Of a DNA stretch of 26,835 nucleotides, positions 19,501-26,835 are shown in pieces. The position numbers and the translations under genes were made by a program. The DNA lies in the NCBI GenBank assembly GCA_019633425.1, contig WSUB01000311.1, positions 1 to 26,835 of the forward strand, written 5' to 3'. Numbering within the stretch: the first letter of the stretch is position 1; every line of letters starts with the position of its first letter. The stretch is from Tulasnella sp. 424. Lineage: Eukaryota > Basidiomycota > Agaricomycetes > Cantharellales > Tulasnellaceae. The notes beneath the pieces were generated by a model that worked only from the letters and a program-made list of their open reading frames with translations, was not told the DNA's origin and ran no database searches.

Positions 19501-20450
19501 GCGACGGCACTGCAAACGCGCTACTGGGCCTAGGCAATACCTATCGCGCTCAGTCGAGGACTAGCGAGGCTGAAAAGGCTCTCAACCACGCCCACAACAT
19601 CTACTCTCGCATCGGAAGCATCCAGGGCACCGGGAACGCGTTACGCTACCTTGGGATGCTTTATAGTGACCAGTGCAGATACGACGATGCAGAGGCGTCC
19701 TACCGCCTGGCAACCGCTTCTTATGAGGATAGCGAGGACGGTGTCGGCAAAGCCCAAACACTCCTAGCCCTCGGGGAAAATCATCGTACCCAGTGCAGAT
19801 ACCCCGAGGCGGAGGAGGCTGCCACTGAAGCCCTTGCTATTGGGATCAGCATTGGCAACGAGGAATGTCAAGCGGATGCTTTGTTAATTTTGTCGCTGAT
19901 CTTCAAATCTCAATCAAGGGGCGACGAAGAAAAGGATGCGCTTATTCAAGCCGAAGCCCTACTTGCGCGAATCAATTATCAAACAAACCATGCAGCCACA
20001 TTGGATCGGCTCGGAGATATCCACGGCGCGCAGGGCACGTACGACGAAGCGGAGGAATATTACCGCCTTGCTCAAGCTGTATGCTCAAGCATGGACGACG
20101 TTTGCGGTGAAGCTAGGGAGTTGCTCAGTCTTGGGAGGGTGTACGCCCTTCAGGGTCGACATGACGGAGCGGAGGAATGCTTCTCCGACGCGCGTGTAGC
20201 ATATGCTAGGATTGTCGACGTGGAGGGTGAAGCCAACGCGTTGGATGGACTGATGTGGGTACACGCTCTGCAACACAAATATGTCGATGCGAAGGCCGCT
20301 TGCGTGGAGGCTCGCGAAATATACGCGCAAATGGGGCTGCCGATGAGTGAGATTTGTAAATGGATTTGGGAACGAGTCGCGGCTCTGGATAACCCAATCG
20401 GATCGAGGGGAGCGGGTCTTTTCCAATCACAAAGGCCCAGCGCTTTCTGA
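16525..20450 (+). CDS. Kinase-TPR protein 2 (intact putative receptor-like kinase)
   Basis: Seven exons (16525-16584, 16637-16855, 16909-17091, 17151-17225, 17282-17575, 17641-17847, 17901-20450) give 1195 residues; an in-frame TGA abuts the ATG. Seen: a kinase domain at about 30-346, with glycine loop GGQG (48-51), ATP-binding K76, probable helix-C E98, C-HGD-LKS with catalytic D176, N181, DFG 194-196, WTAPE 251-255, SDMWALG and DPAKR. HGD replaces HRD, and DFG to APE spans 62 residues, far above the usual 20-35. A linker and TPR-like cap (347-403) lead to 19 TPR units of 40 residues (404-1163) and a 32-residue tail. There is no signal peptide or membrane segment, so it is presumably cytosolic. 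The kinase should be active by motif. Partners and pathway are unknown; TPRs bind proteins, and a sensing or self/non-self role is inference from repeat variability. Introns 1 and 6 end in AAG, the least certain splices, but the paralogue supports both. Confidence 0.85.
18072..20351 (+). repeat. TPR array of gene 2: 19 units of 120 bp
   Basis: Units 1-12 (18072-19511) are near-identical, and units 13-19 are diverged and match units 7-13 of gene 1. In the core, position 5 reads D, V, E, N, S, K, V, D, D, H, D, Q. Position 9 reads N, N, N, E, Q, E, N, K, D, Q, E, E. Position 13 reads V, E, R, A, V, A, H, R, A, L, A, A. Most other sites are fixed. Position 17 alternates Y/N through units 6-11, pointing to growth in two-unit (240-bp) steps. 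The long minus-strand frame 18027-19187 is a by-product of the repetition. Confidence 0.95.
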
Positions 20451-20454
20451 TGAA

Positions 20455-20518
20455 GTAGGTCTTTTTGGGTCCGTGGACTGAAGCGCTCTTCAAATGACTA
20501 ACGATTCTCGTTTCCTAG
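20455..20518 (+). other. Probable 3' UTR intron of kinase-TPR gene 2
   Basis: A GTAGGT donor lies four bases after the stop, followed by GACTAACG as a branch site and TTTCCTAG as acceptor, 64 nt. The equivalent in gene 1 has the same signals with a slightly different length. Confidence 0.55.
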
Positions 20519-20707
20519 ACTGATTCTTCATACGTTCTGTCGATCTATTCCCGGCTTCTTCTCGCGAACATCTCGTTCCATGTCGCTCATTGTATATATT
20601 CCAAACACCTCCCCTCTTATATATGTTGCCATTTATGCCCTGTAGATCCATCGTTTTGGCAGCACGCGCACCCTCGTCGTTTCTTTGCCAAATGACACTT
20701 CTTCTTT

Positions 20708-20917
20708 TCAATCTTCGTCCAAGGGTCCTAGCCGGGCGACGTCCAACACTCTCAAGTAAGGGTGCGAGCCAGCTGAGAGGATAGTCTCCGCACCCAAACG
20801 TAGTCCCTCGTGTGGTGCACGCTGCTCAATAGCTAAGACTCGGACAACCTTTTGGGGAAGAGATTTCCGAAGCGTCATGCGATCCCCTTCAGCGGGCTTC
20901 GAAAAGGGAGATGACAT
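20708..20917 (-). other. Small minus-strand frame facing gene 2 (doubtful)
   Basis: A frame of about 69 residues starts at ATG 20917. It contains MTLRKSLPQKVVRVLAIEQR and ends in the SAGSHPYLRVLDVARLGPL tail that is also kept beside gene 1. About 150 bp of it has no counterpart in unit 1. I do not recognise a family. It could be the 3' end of a convergent gene relic or nothing at all. Confidence 0.2.
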
Positions 20918-21121
20918 CACATATCGGCGCGACGGCTAGGTACAACCTGAATCCCCACAGTACAACCGCCCAAAGTCGAGTTTATCGTGGACAAGCAAAG
21001 TCTGGGGCCAAGAAAAAAGTCTATCGTTATCTGATGACACCAAAATCAAGAAGAAACACAAGCATATCCATCGATCCACTACGAAGAATAATTGCAGCCG
21101 ATGTCGAGGTTGAACAACCGC

Positions 21122-22258
21122 CATATCCCAATTAATCAATATCTCAGTGTACATCAGAATCTTCTATGCTATTTATCTCTCTCCTGCTTTCCCTTAGAAC
21201 GCGACAGTCGACCGAGCTCGAGGTAAAGTCTCCGACGACCCGAGCGGAAAGGCAGCTGGAGGTCCTGACTGAACGGGGACGCGTTCCCGAACCTATATAT
21301 GCCCAGGATTCTCCACTTTCATGTTAGTTTAGGTTTAATGAGTTTGGACCTGATCGCCCGTCCCAGAGTGGGGCCAAAGAACCTTGCACAAGGGAGACGC
21401 GGCCACGTTAAATATCGGCACCGTCGGCTTCACGTCCGGATCTGGCCGGTGTTTCCTTAGCTATGCCGCATTCCTTTCAGACCGAGAGGAAGCTGTTGGG
21501 CTGCTTGATACTTGACGTTTCGCCTGCACCTCGGCTCGGAGCCGAAGCTGGGCGACGGCATCGTGATCCCGTACTCCTCGCTCCCTAGCTTGAGGCAAGC
21601 GGAGAGAACTACTTACTTTCGGCCAGACCACAACGCATGACGGACAAGTTAGACATGGACCGGGTTTCCACTGGCAAAAGTGGCGCCGTCGATGAAGCGT
21701 GAATCATTTCCCGCTGGCGACATGGCCCATCGCTGATTCTACCGGCCCGCACAGTCCATCCATCATCGTGGTGTATGAGGGACAGAGACACCGCTATTGG
21801 AGACAAGCTCCCCAACCCTCTTGAGCACTCCACGTTTCAACTTGCGGCAAACCGGCTGATGCTGCCCTAGGTCCGTACGCCAGGATTCCAAGGTCAAACT
21901 CCGCGCGTCACACGGCCCGCCCCTCTACCCAACGCTGAAACCCCCACCTCAGATCTCGGAATTAGGGCTTTCTGAGGGCCTCCAGGGGCTCCTAGGGCTT
22001 CATATATGTGCTCAGTGGGCTAAAACTGGCAAAAGGGCGGTAACGGAAGAATCGGAAATAACGAGGATTAGGTCCGTCGGCGCCGTCATGGCTGTATGGT
22101 CAGCGTTGCGGGACTTTACTTCTAGCAAATTACGTGGAGAGGTGAGCTCTTGGAAAGTTACGATATGGCATGATACTTTCAACCGATTCAGACTACTAGA
22201 ATGACAACCTCCCAATTGCAAAGCCCGAGGGCTAGGCACTTTCGGACGATCTCCGTCC
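21122..22258 (+). repeat. Repeat A, copy 2
   Basis: This is a complete copy matching 411-1558. Here it follows the 3' flank of kinase-TPR gene 2, which is the arrangement the truncated copy at 13283 also shows after gene 1. This suggests A is the natural right end of the duplicated unit. The copy at 411 may then be the right end of another, lost or off-window unit, or an independent copy. Confidence 0.85.
21244..21600 (+). pseudogene. M43-like metalloprotease relic, copy 2
   Basis: The pieces match the first copy: ERQLEVLTE, KGDAATLNIGTVGFTSGSGR, and LGDGIVIPYSSL. VGFTSGSG is a recognisable stretch of secreted fungal M43 proteases. Frames change between the pieces, small indels differ from copy 1, and the HEXXH zinc site is not visible. 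The relic was therefore already dead, or died in both copies. Confidence 0.55.
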
Positions 22259-22897
22259 GCTAGCAACCCAATTACCGACCTCCCCTTTGTGCAACCGTTC
22301 CACTCGACGGTCCATCCATCGAGCAAGCCATACTACGGGTTATTTCACAGTCAACGAACACGAGCAGCGCAGGTCATCTTAATTATGTACATGTGCTTTG
22401 TCCTCGGAACGTCATCCATGAAAAACTGGGGCATGATGGCACTGTGAGGGCCCTGGGTCGGTCTGAGGTCCGGATGAGAAATTTCTCAAACTCAGCGGCA
22501 GTGGGGTTGAGCAACGGGAGTTTGAACAAAACCCCACCCAGCCCGTTCCTGTAGGCACCCGGTTTCTTTACCCATGTCGGTGAAACAATGTACGGGTCCC
22601 TATATTCGCACCGAAGCCGGTGTTCAAAAGCCCGGCCCGTCGCTCATCTCCTGACCTTTGGAGGCTCAGCACGGGCTGGAGTTTGCGGCGGAAATCCGAT
22701 ATAATGGTCACATGATCGGCAGGAAAAGGCGTAGTATTAATGAAAATAATGAAAATACGGTATTAATCGTGAGAAAAGAATGGCAGCTATATAACGAGCG
22801 AAAAGAATTAGGAAGAAAGAGAAAGAAAAGAAAAACACCGACGCACCACATCGCGCTCACTCAAATATTGTCAAAAGATCCACGTGTAGAAAGCATC
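22259..22897. other. Intergenic stretch with repeat C, no gene recognised
   Basis: Repeat C lies at 22338-22440. Downstream is a GC-rich stretch, then an A-rich stretch (about 22720-22850) that would be the 3' flank of the minus-strand AT-hook gene. The plus-strand frame 22658-23107 runs into that gene's last exons and is a shadow. Confidence 0.5.
22338..22440 (+). repeat. Repeat C, copy 2
   Basis: This matches 15579-15682 in the same orientation. It begins about 80 bp beyond the end of repeat A, where the two A copies have already diverged. Confidence 0.8.
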
Positions 22898-24319
22898 TCA
22901 CTCGGAAGTCGAATCGCCCCTAGCCTGTACTCTATTGGATGCGGACGCCACTTGATCAGTCCCTTGAGATTCGTCATCCTTAACCCTTGCTTTCGCATTG
23001 AGCAACTTGCGCCGATTCTGAAGTGCGTTGATCACCATCTCCTTTGCTGGCCAATCACCTACAAAGCGCTCAAGAAACGGATGGGCCTTTTTGATCTGCG
23101 GCAATAGAGTCAGCGGCCGGTTTTGTACAACAATACATCGTAACCTTAGTACCTCCTTAAAACAAGCACCCAAGCGAGCGGCATCCTGTTCGGAATATGT
23201 AGCTTCCCAGTTGAGACCAGAACGACTGATGCAATGTCGAACGGTACGCTAAAATTAGAGCATTATAATTGATCAGTGAACCAACTAATGAATGAGAGGG
23301 GCAAACATGCGATCGTACCAGTAATTCATTGTATCCCGCAAAATCGTCCTTCAAGCCAAGAACCTCCTGCAGGTTCCATCCGTTCTTACCCTTCTCGCCG
23401 GGAGGTCGCGGGATGAGACTTCCTGTTACGGGAAGATCGACCTTTCCCTTCTGCGTAATCTCTTTGGCGTAAAGAACCTTGAACTTCTTCGCGACCCATA
23501 GGCCAGCGTGTAACTGCTTGTTCTCGGCTACCCAATAGTATTAGGAGTTAACATGTGGCACAGATGTAATGGCCTGGGGACATTACCTCTGAGCTCCTCA
23601 AGCTGTTTCAGTGCCTGCTGCAATGTTGGTGCACGCTGCGCTTGATGACGGGTACTTGGACCAACTGTTGCCTCCAGGTTCGTGGCCGATGTGACAGAAC
23701 CTTCCTCGGCTTGAACAACATGGGCTTGTGCTTGATTAGCTGCAGAAGACATCGAAGCTGAAGCCGGAGGTGCGATTGGGAATGAGGGCTGAATGGGAAC
23801 TGATCGAGTCGCTGCCAAGGGTTGGTCGGATGTCGGAGAAGTGACCGTGAGCGGGGCTGAGGACCGAGGCTGAGGAATCACAGCAGGTGAAAGTGCAAGG
23901 AGAGCAGGATCGATGGCGAGGTCTGGAACCGGAGTTGATAGCGATGGAGGCTGCAGGGGTTGAGCATTTGGTGCTGTCAGGGGATGATCGGCCGTTGGAA
24001 TGTGGGCTGAAGGAGGGTTGGGAGTAGAAAGACTATTGCTGGCGTCCCCAGACAGATTGGTCGTAGTTGGCGGAGCTGCCTTGGTCTTCTTCCGTTTGCT
24101 GCCTGACTGGGTTGTCGAAGCTGGTTGCGGGGTGGCTCCGATGTCGTCGGCGGCTTTACGCTTTGGAGGTCGGCCAGGGCCTCTCTTTGCCTTTGGAGGA
24201 TTCGGCTGAGTCGTTGAAGGCTCTACTGCCTGGGTGGGTTGGAGGACGTTGGCTGGCGGAGCTGCTGCTGGAGTTGTTGCAGGTGTTGGATGAGCCTGAG
24301 TTCGAGTCGTAGGAGCCAT
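22898..24319 (-). CDS. AT-hook, proline-rich protein with a conserved-looking C-terminal domain
   Basis: Four exons on the minus strand (24319-23587, 23527-23319, 23248-23153, 23095-22898) give 411 residues. Introns of 59, 70 and 57 nt have GTAATG/GGTAG, GTACGA/TTTAG and GTACTA/CGCAG ends. The protein has an AT-hook (RGPGRPPKRK, 46-55), which binds the minor groove of AT-rich DNA; a KRKKTK nuclear-localisation-like patch near 75-80; a long Pro/Ala/Ser/Thr-rich region; a short leucine-rich coiled coil spanning the first splice (LKQLEELRAENKQL); and a folded-looking C-terminus with RTVRHCISRSGLNWEATYSE and HPFLERFVGDWPAKEMV. I recall similar C-termini in uncharacterised basidiomycete proteins but know no function; a nuclear DNA-binding role is inference. 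The frame stays open upstream to 24658, but a TATA box about 100 bp before the chosen ATG favours it. Confidence 0.75.
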
Positions 24320-24415
24320 AGGGATCGATAATAAATAGAGATCGGTGTTTCTAAACGGGGCGTGGAGGACGATAAAAGAGCTACACCTCTCACACACTGG
24401 GGCCGAGTTCTCGGG

Positions 24416-24422
24416 CTTTATA
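24416..24422 (-). promoter_or_regulatory. TATA box of the AT-hook gene
   Basis: TATAAAG on the minus strand lies about 100 bp upstream of the ATG at 24319, a spacing like that of the kinase genes. It lies within the upward extension of the open frame, so that extension is more likely promoter than protein. Confidence 0.5.
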
Positions 24423-25184
24423 CAGCTTGGGCCTGCAACGCATTCTTGAACGGATGGCTTGCAAACCTCCGCATTAGCGGGCGTCTCCGTGTCGCACTCC
24501 TGTTCCAATTCGGCCCACATGCTTGCAGAGTCGGAGATTGGTGAAAGCGCACGTAACGATGAAGTCAAGGAAAATGGGCTCGGCGGGTCGGTCAGCCAGT
24601 CAGAGCTTGCCTCTGAATCGTCATCTTGGTCATGGGGGTGGAAGCTGGGCAGTGTCAAGCCTGATACACGTTGTCGCTGTGAACTTTTGAGTCAGTGGAA
24701 AACGGGTGAACCTGTTATGGACCGTGGGATACGCGCCTGTGCGGACGCCCCACCTCTGAATGTAATTGTAGATTAGCTCCCCACTCGATTCATTTTAGGA
24801 AATAAATTGTATATTTCTTTCGCTTTTGTCCCTACGAACAATAACCGAGAAAGTCCGAGACAAAAAGCTTAAGAAATAAGAGAATTACCTAATTTAGTAA
24901 TATTTGGGAAACCGGCTCGACATCCTCAAATTCTCGACTATCCGCTGAAGCGAAAGGCATTCCCTTTTCGGCGAATAGTCTTAGGGACTCGATTCGTTGC
25001 CGTTGCACGTGTTAGAACACGTTGCAACCCTCCGGGGGTGGGCCCGATTCCTTACTCGGCAAGTAAGCGCCCAAGACTGCGCGCGGGCCATTGACCGACC
25101 CCCCAGAGCCGCCCCGACTCCCCAGAAGTCTGTAGAACTAGCTAGAATGTTATGGAATGTTCTTAGATAGCTAATAAATACGGC

Positions 25185-25207
25185 TGTAGCGATATCTTAT
25201 CGCTACA
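25185..25207. repeat. Perfect 10-bp inverted repeat
   Basis: The arms tgtagcgata and tatcgctaca flank three bases. The stretch 25131-25207 starts TGTAG and ends CTACA, as an LTR would, but I see no flanking duplication, so a solo LTR is only a possibility. Confidence 0.6.
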
Positions 25208-25283
25208 TCCCTCATCTTACCCTTAAATTCCCTTTTTGAGCCCTGTGTGCCTCAAGCCCGCTTCTCAGCGTGATACTCGAGAA

Positions 25284-25344
25284 ACCTACTGTTAGCCTCT
25301 CAGGATAAAAGGCACCTACCGTTAGATCCATCGGGATAAAGGAC
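25284..25344 (+). repeat. Two tandem units of about 30 bp
   Basis: The units begin acctactgttag and acctaccgttag and both continue to a gggataaa/aggataaa core. No coding role is seen. Confidence 0.5.
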
Positions 25345-26050
25345 TCCAGCGTCGCTAGCGCCAAGATACTCATAGCGAATTCAGTCGTCGCCGTCCTAGA
25401 CGTTGCCGACACTATTTGGCCTCTAGCGAGCCCAAATCTCGGTCTATTCCTACGCGGTCTAGCCCGTTCTACTCGTATAGCTAATAGCTACATTTAGTAC
25501 CATTAGCGCCACAAGTAGTTAGTAATTACCTATTGCGTGTTTACTAAATCCATCTCCCATTTGCCCAAACCCGGAATTCTTTTCGCCCTACTCGGAATTC
25601 CTTTACGCTAAGATACCGTTAGAAAGCTCTCGACGAGACGATTCCAACGGTACCAAAATCGTTACGTAATTCGAACTCCTTAGGTGTCAACGGACGTCAC
25701 CGAGGAATCCGAACCGGCGCTTATTCCATTTTCGGCAGAGAGAGCCCGGCCCACCGATACTAGTTATCGCTACAGGCCTCGGAAAGTCTCCGGATAACTT
25801 TCCTCGTGCGCGAATACCTTATTCGAGCACGAATAACTCTTCCAGAACGTCCGAGACGTCTCCGGAAGATAATCCGAATCCCGGGTGCAGCCTAAACTGC
25901 CCTGAAACGGTATTTCGCCTCTAGCTAGCCCAAATCTGGGAATTTCGCTACGCTAAGACTACGTACGGAAAGCTGTAATTTAGCTCTATCTAACAGTGTT
26001 ATTAGTGAGTCATAATTCTCTCTTTTGGACTTCCCAAACTGAGAAAGTAG

Positions 26051-26835
26051 AATCCGAACATTCGGATCCCACGCCTCACCGCTCCCTTTGCGCAGCTGTT
26101 GGAAGCCCCCACCCGTCAGACATGGAAAGAGACTTCTGGGAAGACCAGCAAGCTTCCAAGAGACATCCAAGCGATGCTCAAGGAAACGCGCAGATACGGC
26201 TTAAGGGTGGAAGCCCTCAAGCTATCTGCGAAGACCAAGGATGAAGCCCCAATATGGCTGTCCAAAACGGTCGACATCACACCGAAGGAGGAGAACTCGG
26301 CTGCAATGAAGCACCTGAGGGAACACCACAGAGTGCGGAATATGGGGGATCTCAAGGGGCTCTCCATAAACAACGCGAGAGGGTGCAAGACCCACACGCG
26401 CTGCATGCAAGCGGTGAACAAGCTGACGGTCAAGACTCAGCCCCGTTTCAACATCCGATTCCAGACCCCCTTGTTGCAAGGGGCGACGGAGCCGGACAAC
26501 CTTGACTTCACCGCTAGGCGGAAGGAAAAGGCACGCAGGGACAGAGCGACAGGGATGCCGACGGACCTGGACCCGAATTTCACCTACCAAGGTGACCTCC
26601 ACGGAGCTCTGAGAATCTTCCAGGATTCCAAGAGAGAAGACCTCCTCCCGGCGTACAGAACCAGTGAAGCGAGGAACATGACCAACGATCAGATGGTAGT
26701 CTGGACCGACGGATCAACCAACGACTATGGGAAGAGTACCCAAAGAGTCGGCTTTGGCGTATGGAGCGAAACTCCACACCTCAGAGTGGCGGCACGACTC
26801 ACCTCCGAGCCTGTTACCAACAACAGGGCAGAATT
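26051..26835 (+). CDS. Retroelement protein fragment with RNase H domain (open at right edge)
   Basis: A frame without stops runs from after TAG (26048-26050) to the window end, 261 codons. Near its end it reads VVWTDGSTNDYG and then GFGVW and VTNNRAE. These are the first Asp (TDGS) and the Glu (NNRAE) of an RNase HI active site with the usual spacing. Before this are a GCKTHTRC Cys/His-containing stretch and basic, charged sequence (for example RRKEKARRDRATG). The layout matches what I recall of RNase H-bearing non-LTR-type proteins in basidiomycetes. No reverse transcriptase motif is visible upstream, where stops are dense. It either follows beyond the window or the copy is truncated. No convincing start is seen, so the 5' part may be missing or spliced. 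Confidence 0.65.

Larger units (their letters stand above)
24423..26050. other. Promoter and non-coding stretch, palindromes and short repeats, no gene
   Basis: Apart from the open but probably untranslated 5' extension of the AT-hook frame (to 24658), no protein is recognisable. Stop codons are dense from about 24780. Short repeated phrases occur (gcctctagc.agcccaaatct at about 25419 and 25917, with a weaker echo near 25561). Imperfect inverted repeats occur near 25002-25028 (gttgcacgtgtt ... aacacgttgcaac) and 25806-25834 (cgtgcgcgaata ... tattcgagcacg). The pattern suggests old, decayed mobile DNA. Confidence 0.5.

Noticed and set aside
22658..22700. HGLEFAAEI beside repeat C, recalling the GLEFA motif of NADH dehydrogenases, as if a second fragment lay here
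   Set aside because: Only eight or nine residues fit and the following sequence does not. Chance cannot be excluded without an alignment.
1..26835. A CRISPR array, operons or ribosome binding sites
   Set aside because: The window is eukaryotic in every readable feature. The only regular repeat arrays encode TPR units without spacers.

Overview
The window looks like nuclear DNA of a filamentous fungus, most likely an Agaricomycete basidiomycete. Its multi-exon genes have short (52-70 nt) GT-AG introns, several with CTAAC or CTGAC-like branch sites. Other fungal signs are TATA boxes with pyrimidine-rich leaders, M43-type protease and alternative NADH dehydrogenase relics, and retroelement and helicase debris. 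An early-diverging lineage such as Cantharellales (Tulasnella or Rhizoctonia relatives) is a guess from remembered abundance of kinase/TPR proteins there, not something the sequence proves.

Layout. 1-0.36 kb: the 3' end of an unidentified gene. 0.41-1.56 kb: repeat A, holding a broken M43-like metalloprotease. 2.6-3.2 kb: a decayed PIF1/Helitron-type helicase. 5.56-13.39 kb: first copy of a large duplicated unit (repeat B, a 2.6-kb insertion, a promoter, a kinase-TPR gene, its 3' flank, and a cut-off start of repeat A). 13.39-22.26 kb: second copy (B, then the same upstream DNA interrupted by a MITE and an alternative NADH dehydrogenase pseudogene, a second kinase-TPR gene, 3' flank, complete repeat A with its protease relic). 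22.9-24.3 kb: a four-exon minus-strand gene for an AT-hook protein. 24.3-26.05 kb: promoter and non-coding DNA with palindromes. 26.05 kb to the end: an open reading frame with an RNase H domain from a retroelement.

The centre of interest is the paralogous kinase-TPR pair. Each gene has seven exons. The first six encode a protein kinase domain with HGD instead of HRD and an unusually long activation segment. The last is a large exon of 40-residue tetratricopeptide repeats. The right-hand gene (16525-20450) is intact, 1195 residues, with a TPR-like cap plus 19 units. The left-hand gene (9540-12744) has a cap plus 13 units and an in-frame TGA at codon 251, where the paralogue has the Trp codon just before the APE motif. 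Inside the near-identical core repeats, variation concentrates at unit positions 5, 9 and 13. In canonical TPR numbering these lie on the concave, ligand-binding face. With a copy-number difference of six units, this resembles the highly conserved, fast-expanding repeats known from fungal NOD-like and heterokaryon-incompatibility proteins, but with a kinase in place of a NACHT or NB-ARC domain. A recognition receptor is therefore a reasonable hypothesis, though it remains inference.

Much of the rest is decaying insertion debris, and its nesting order can partly be read from junctions shared by the two unit copies.
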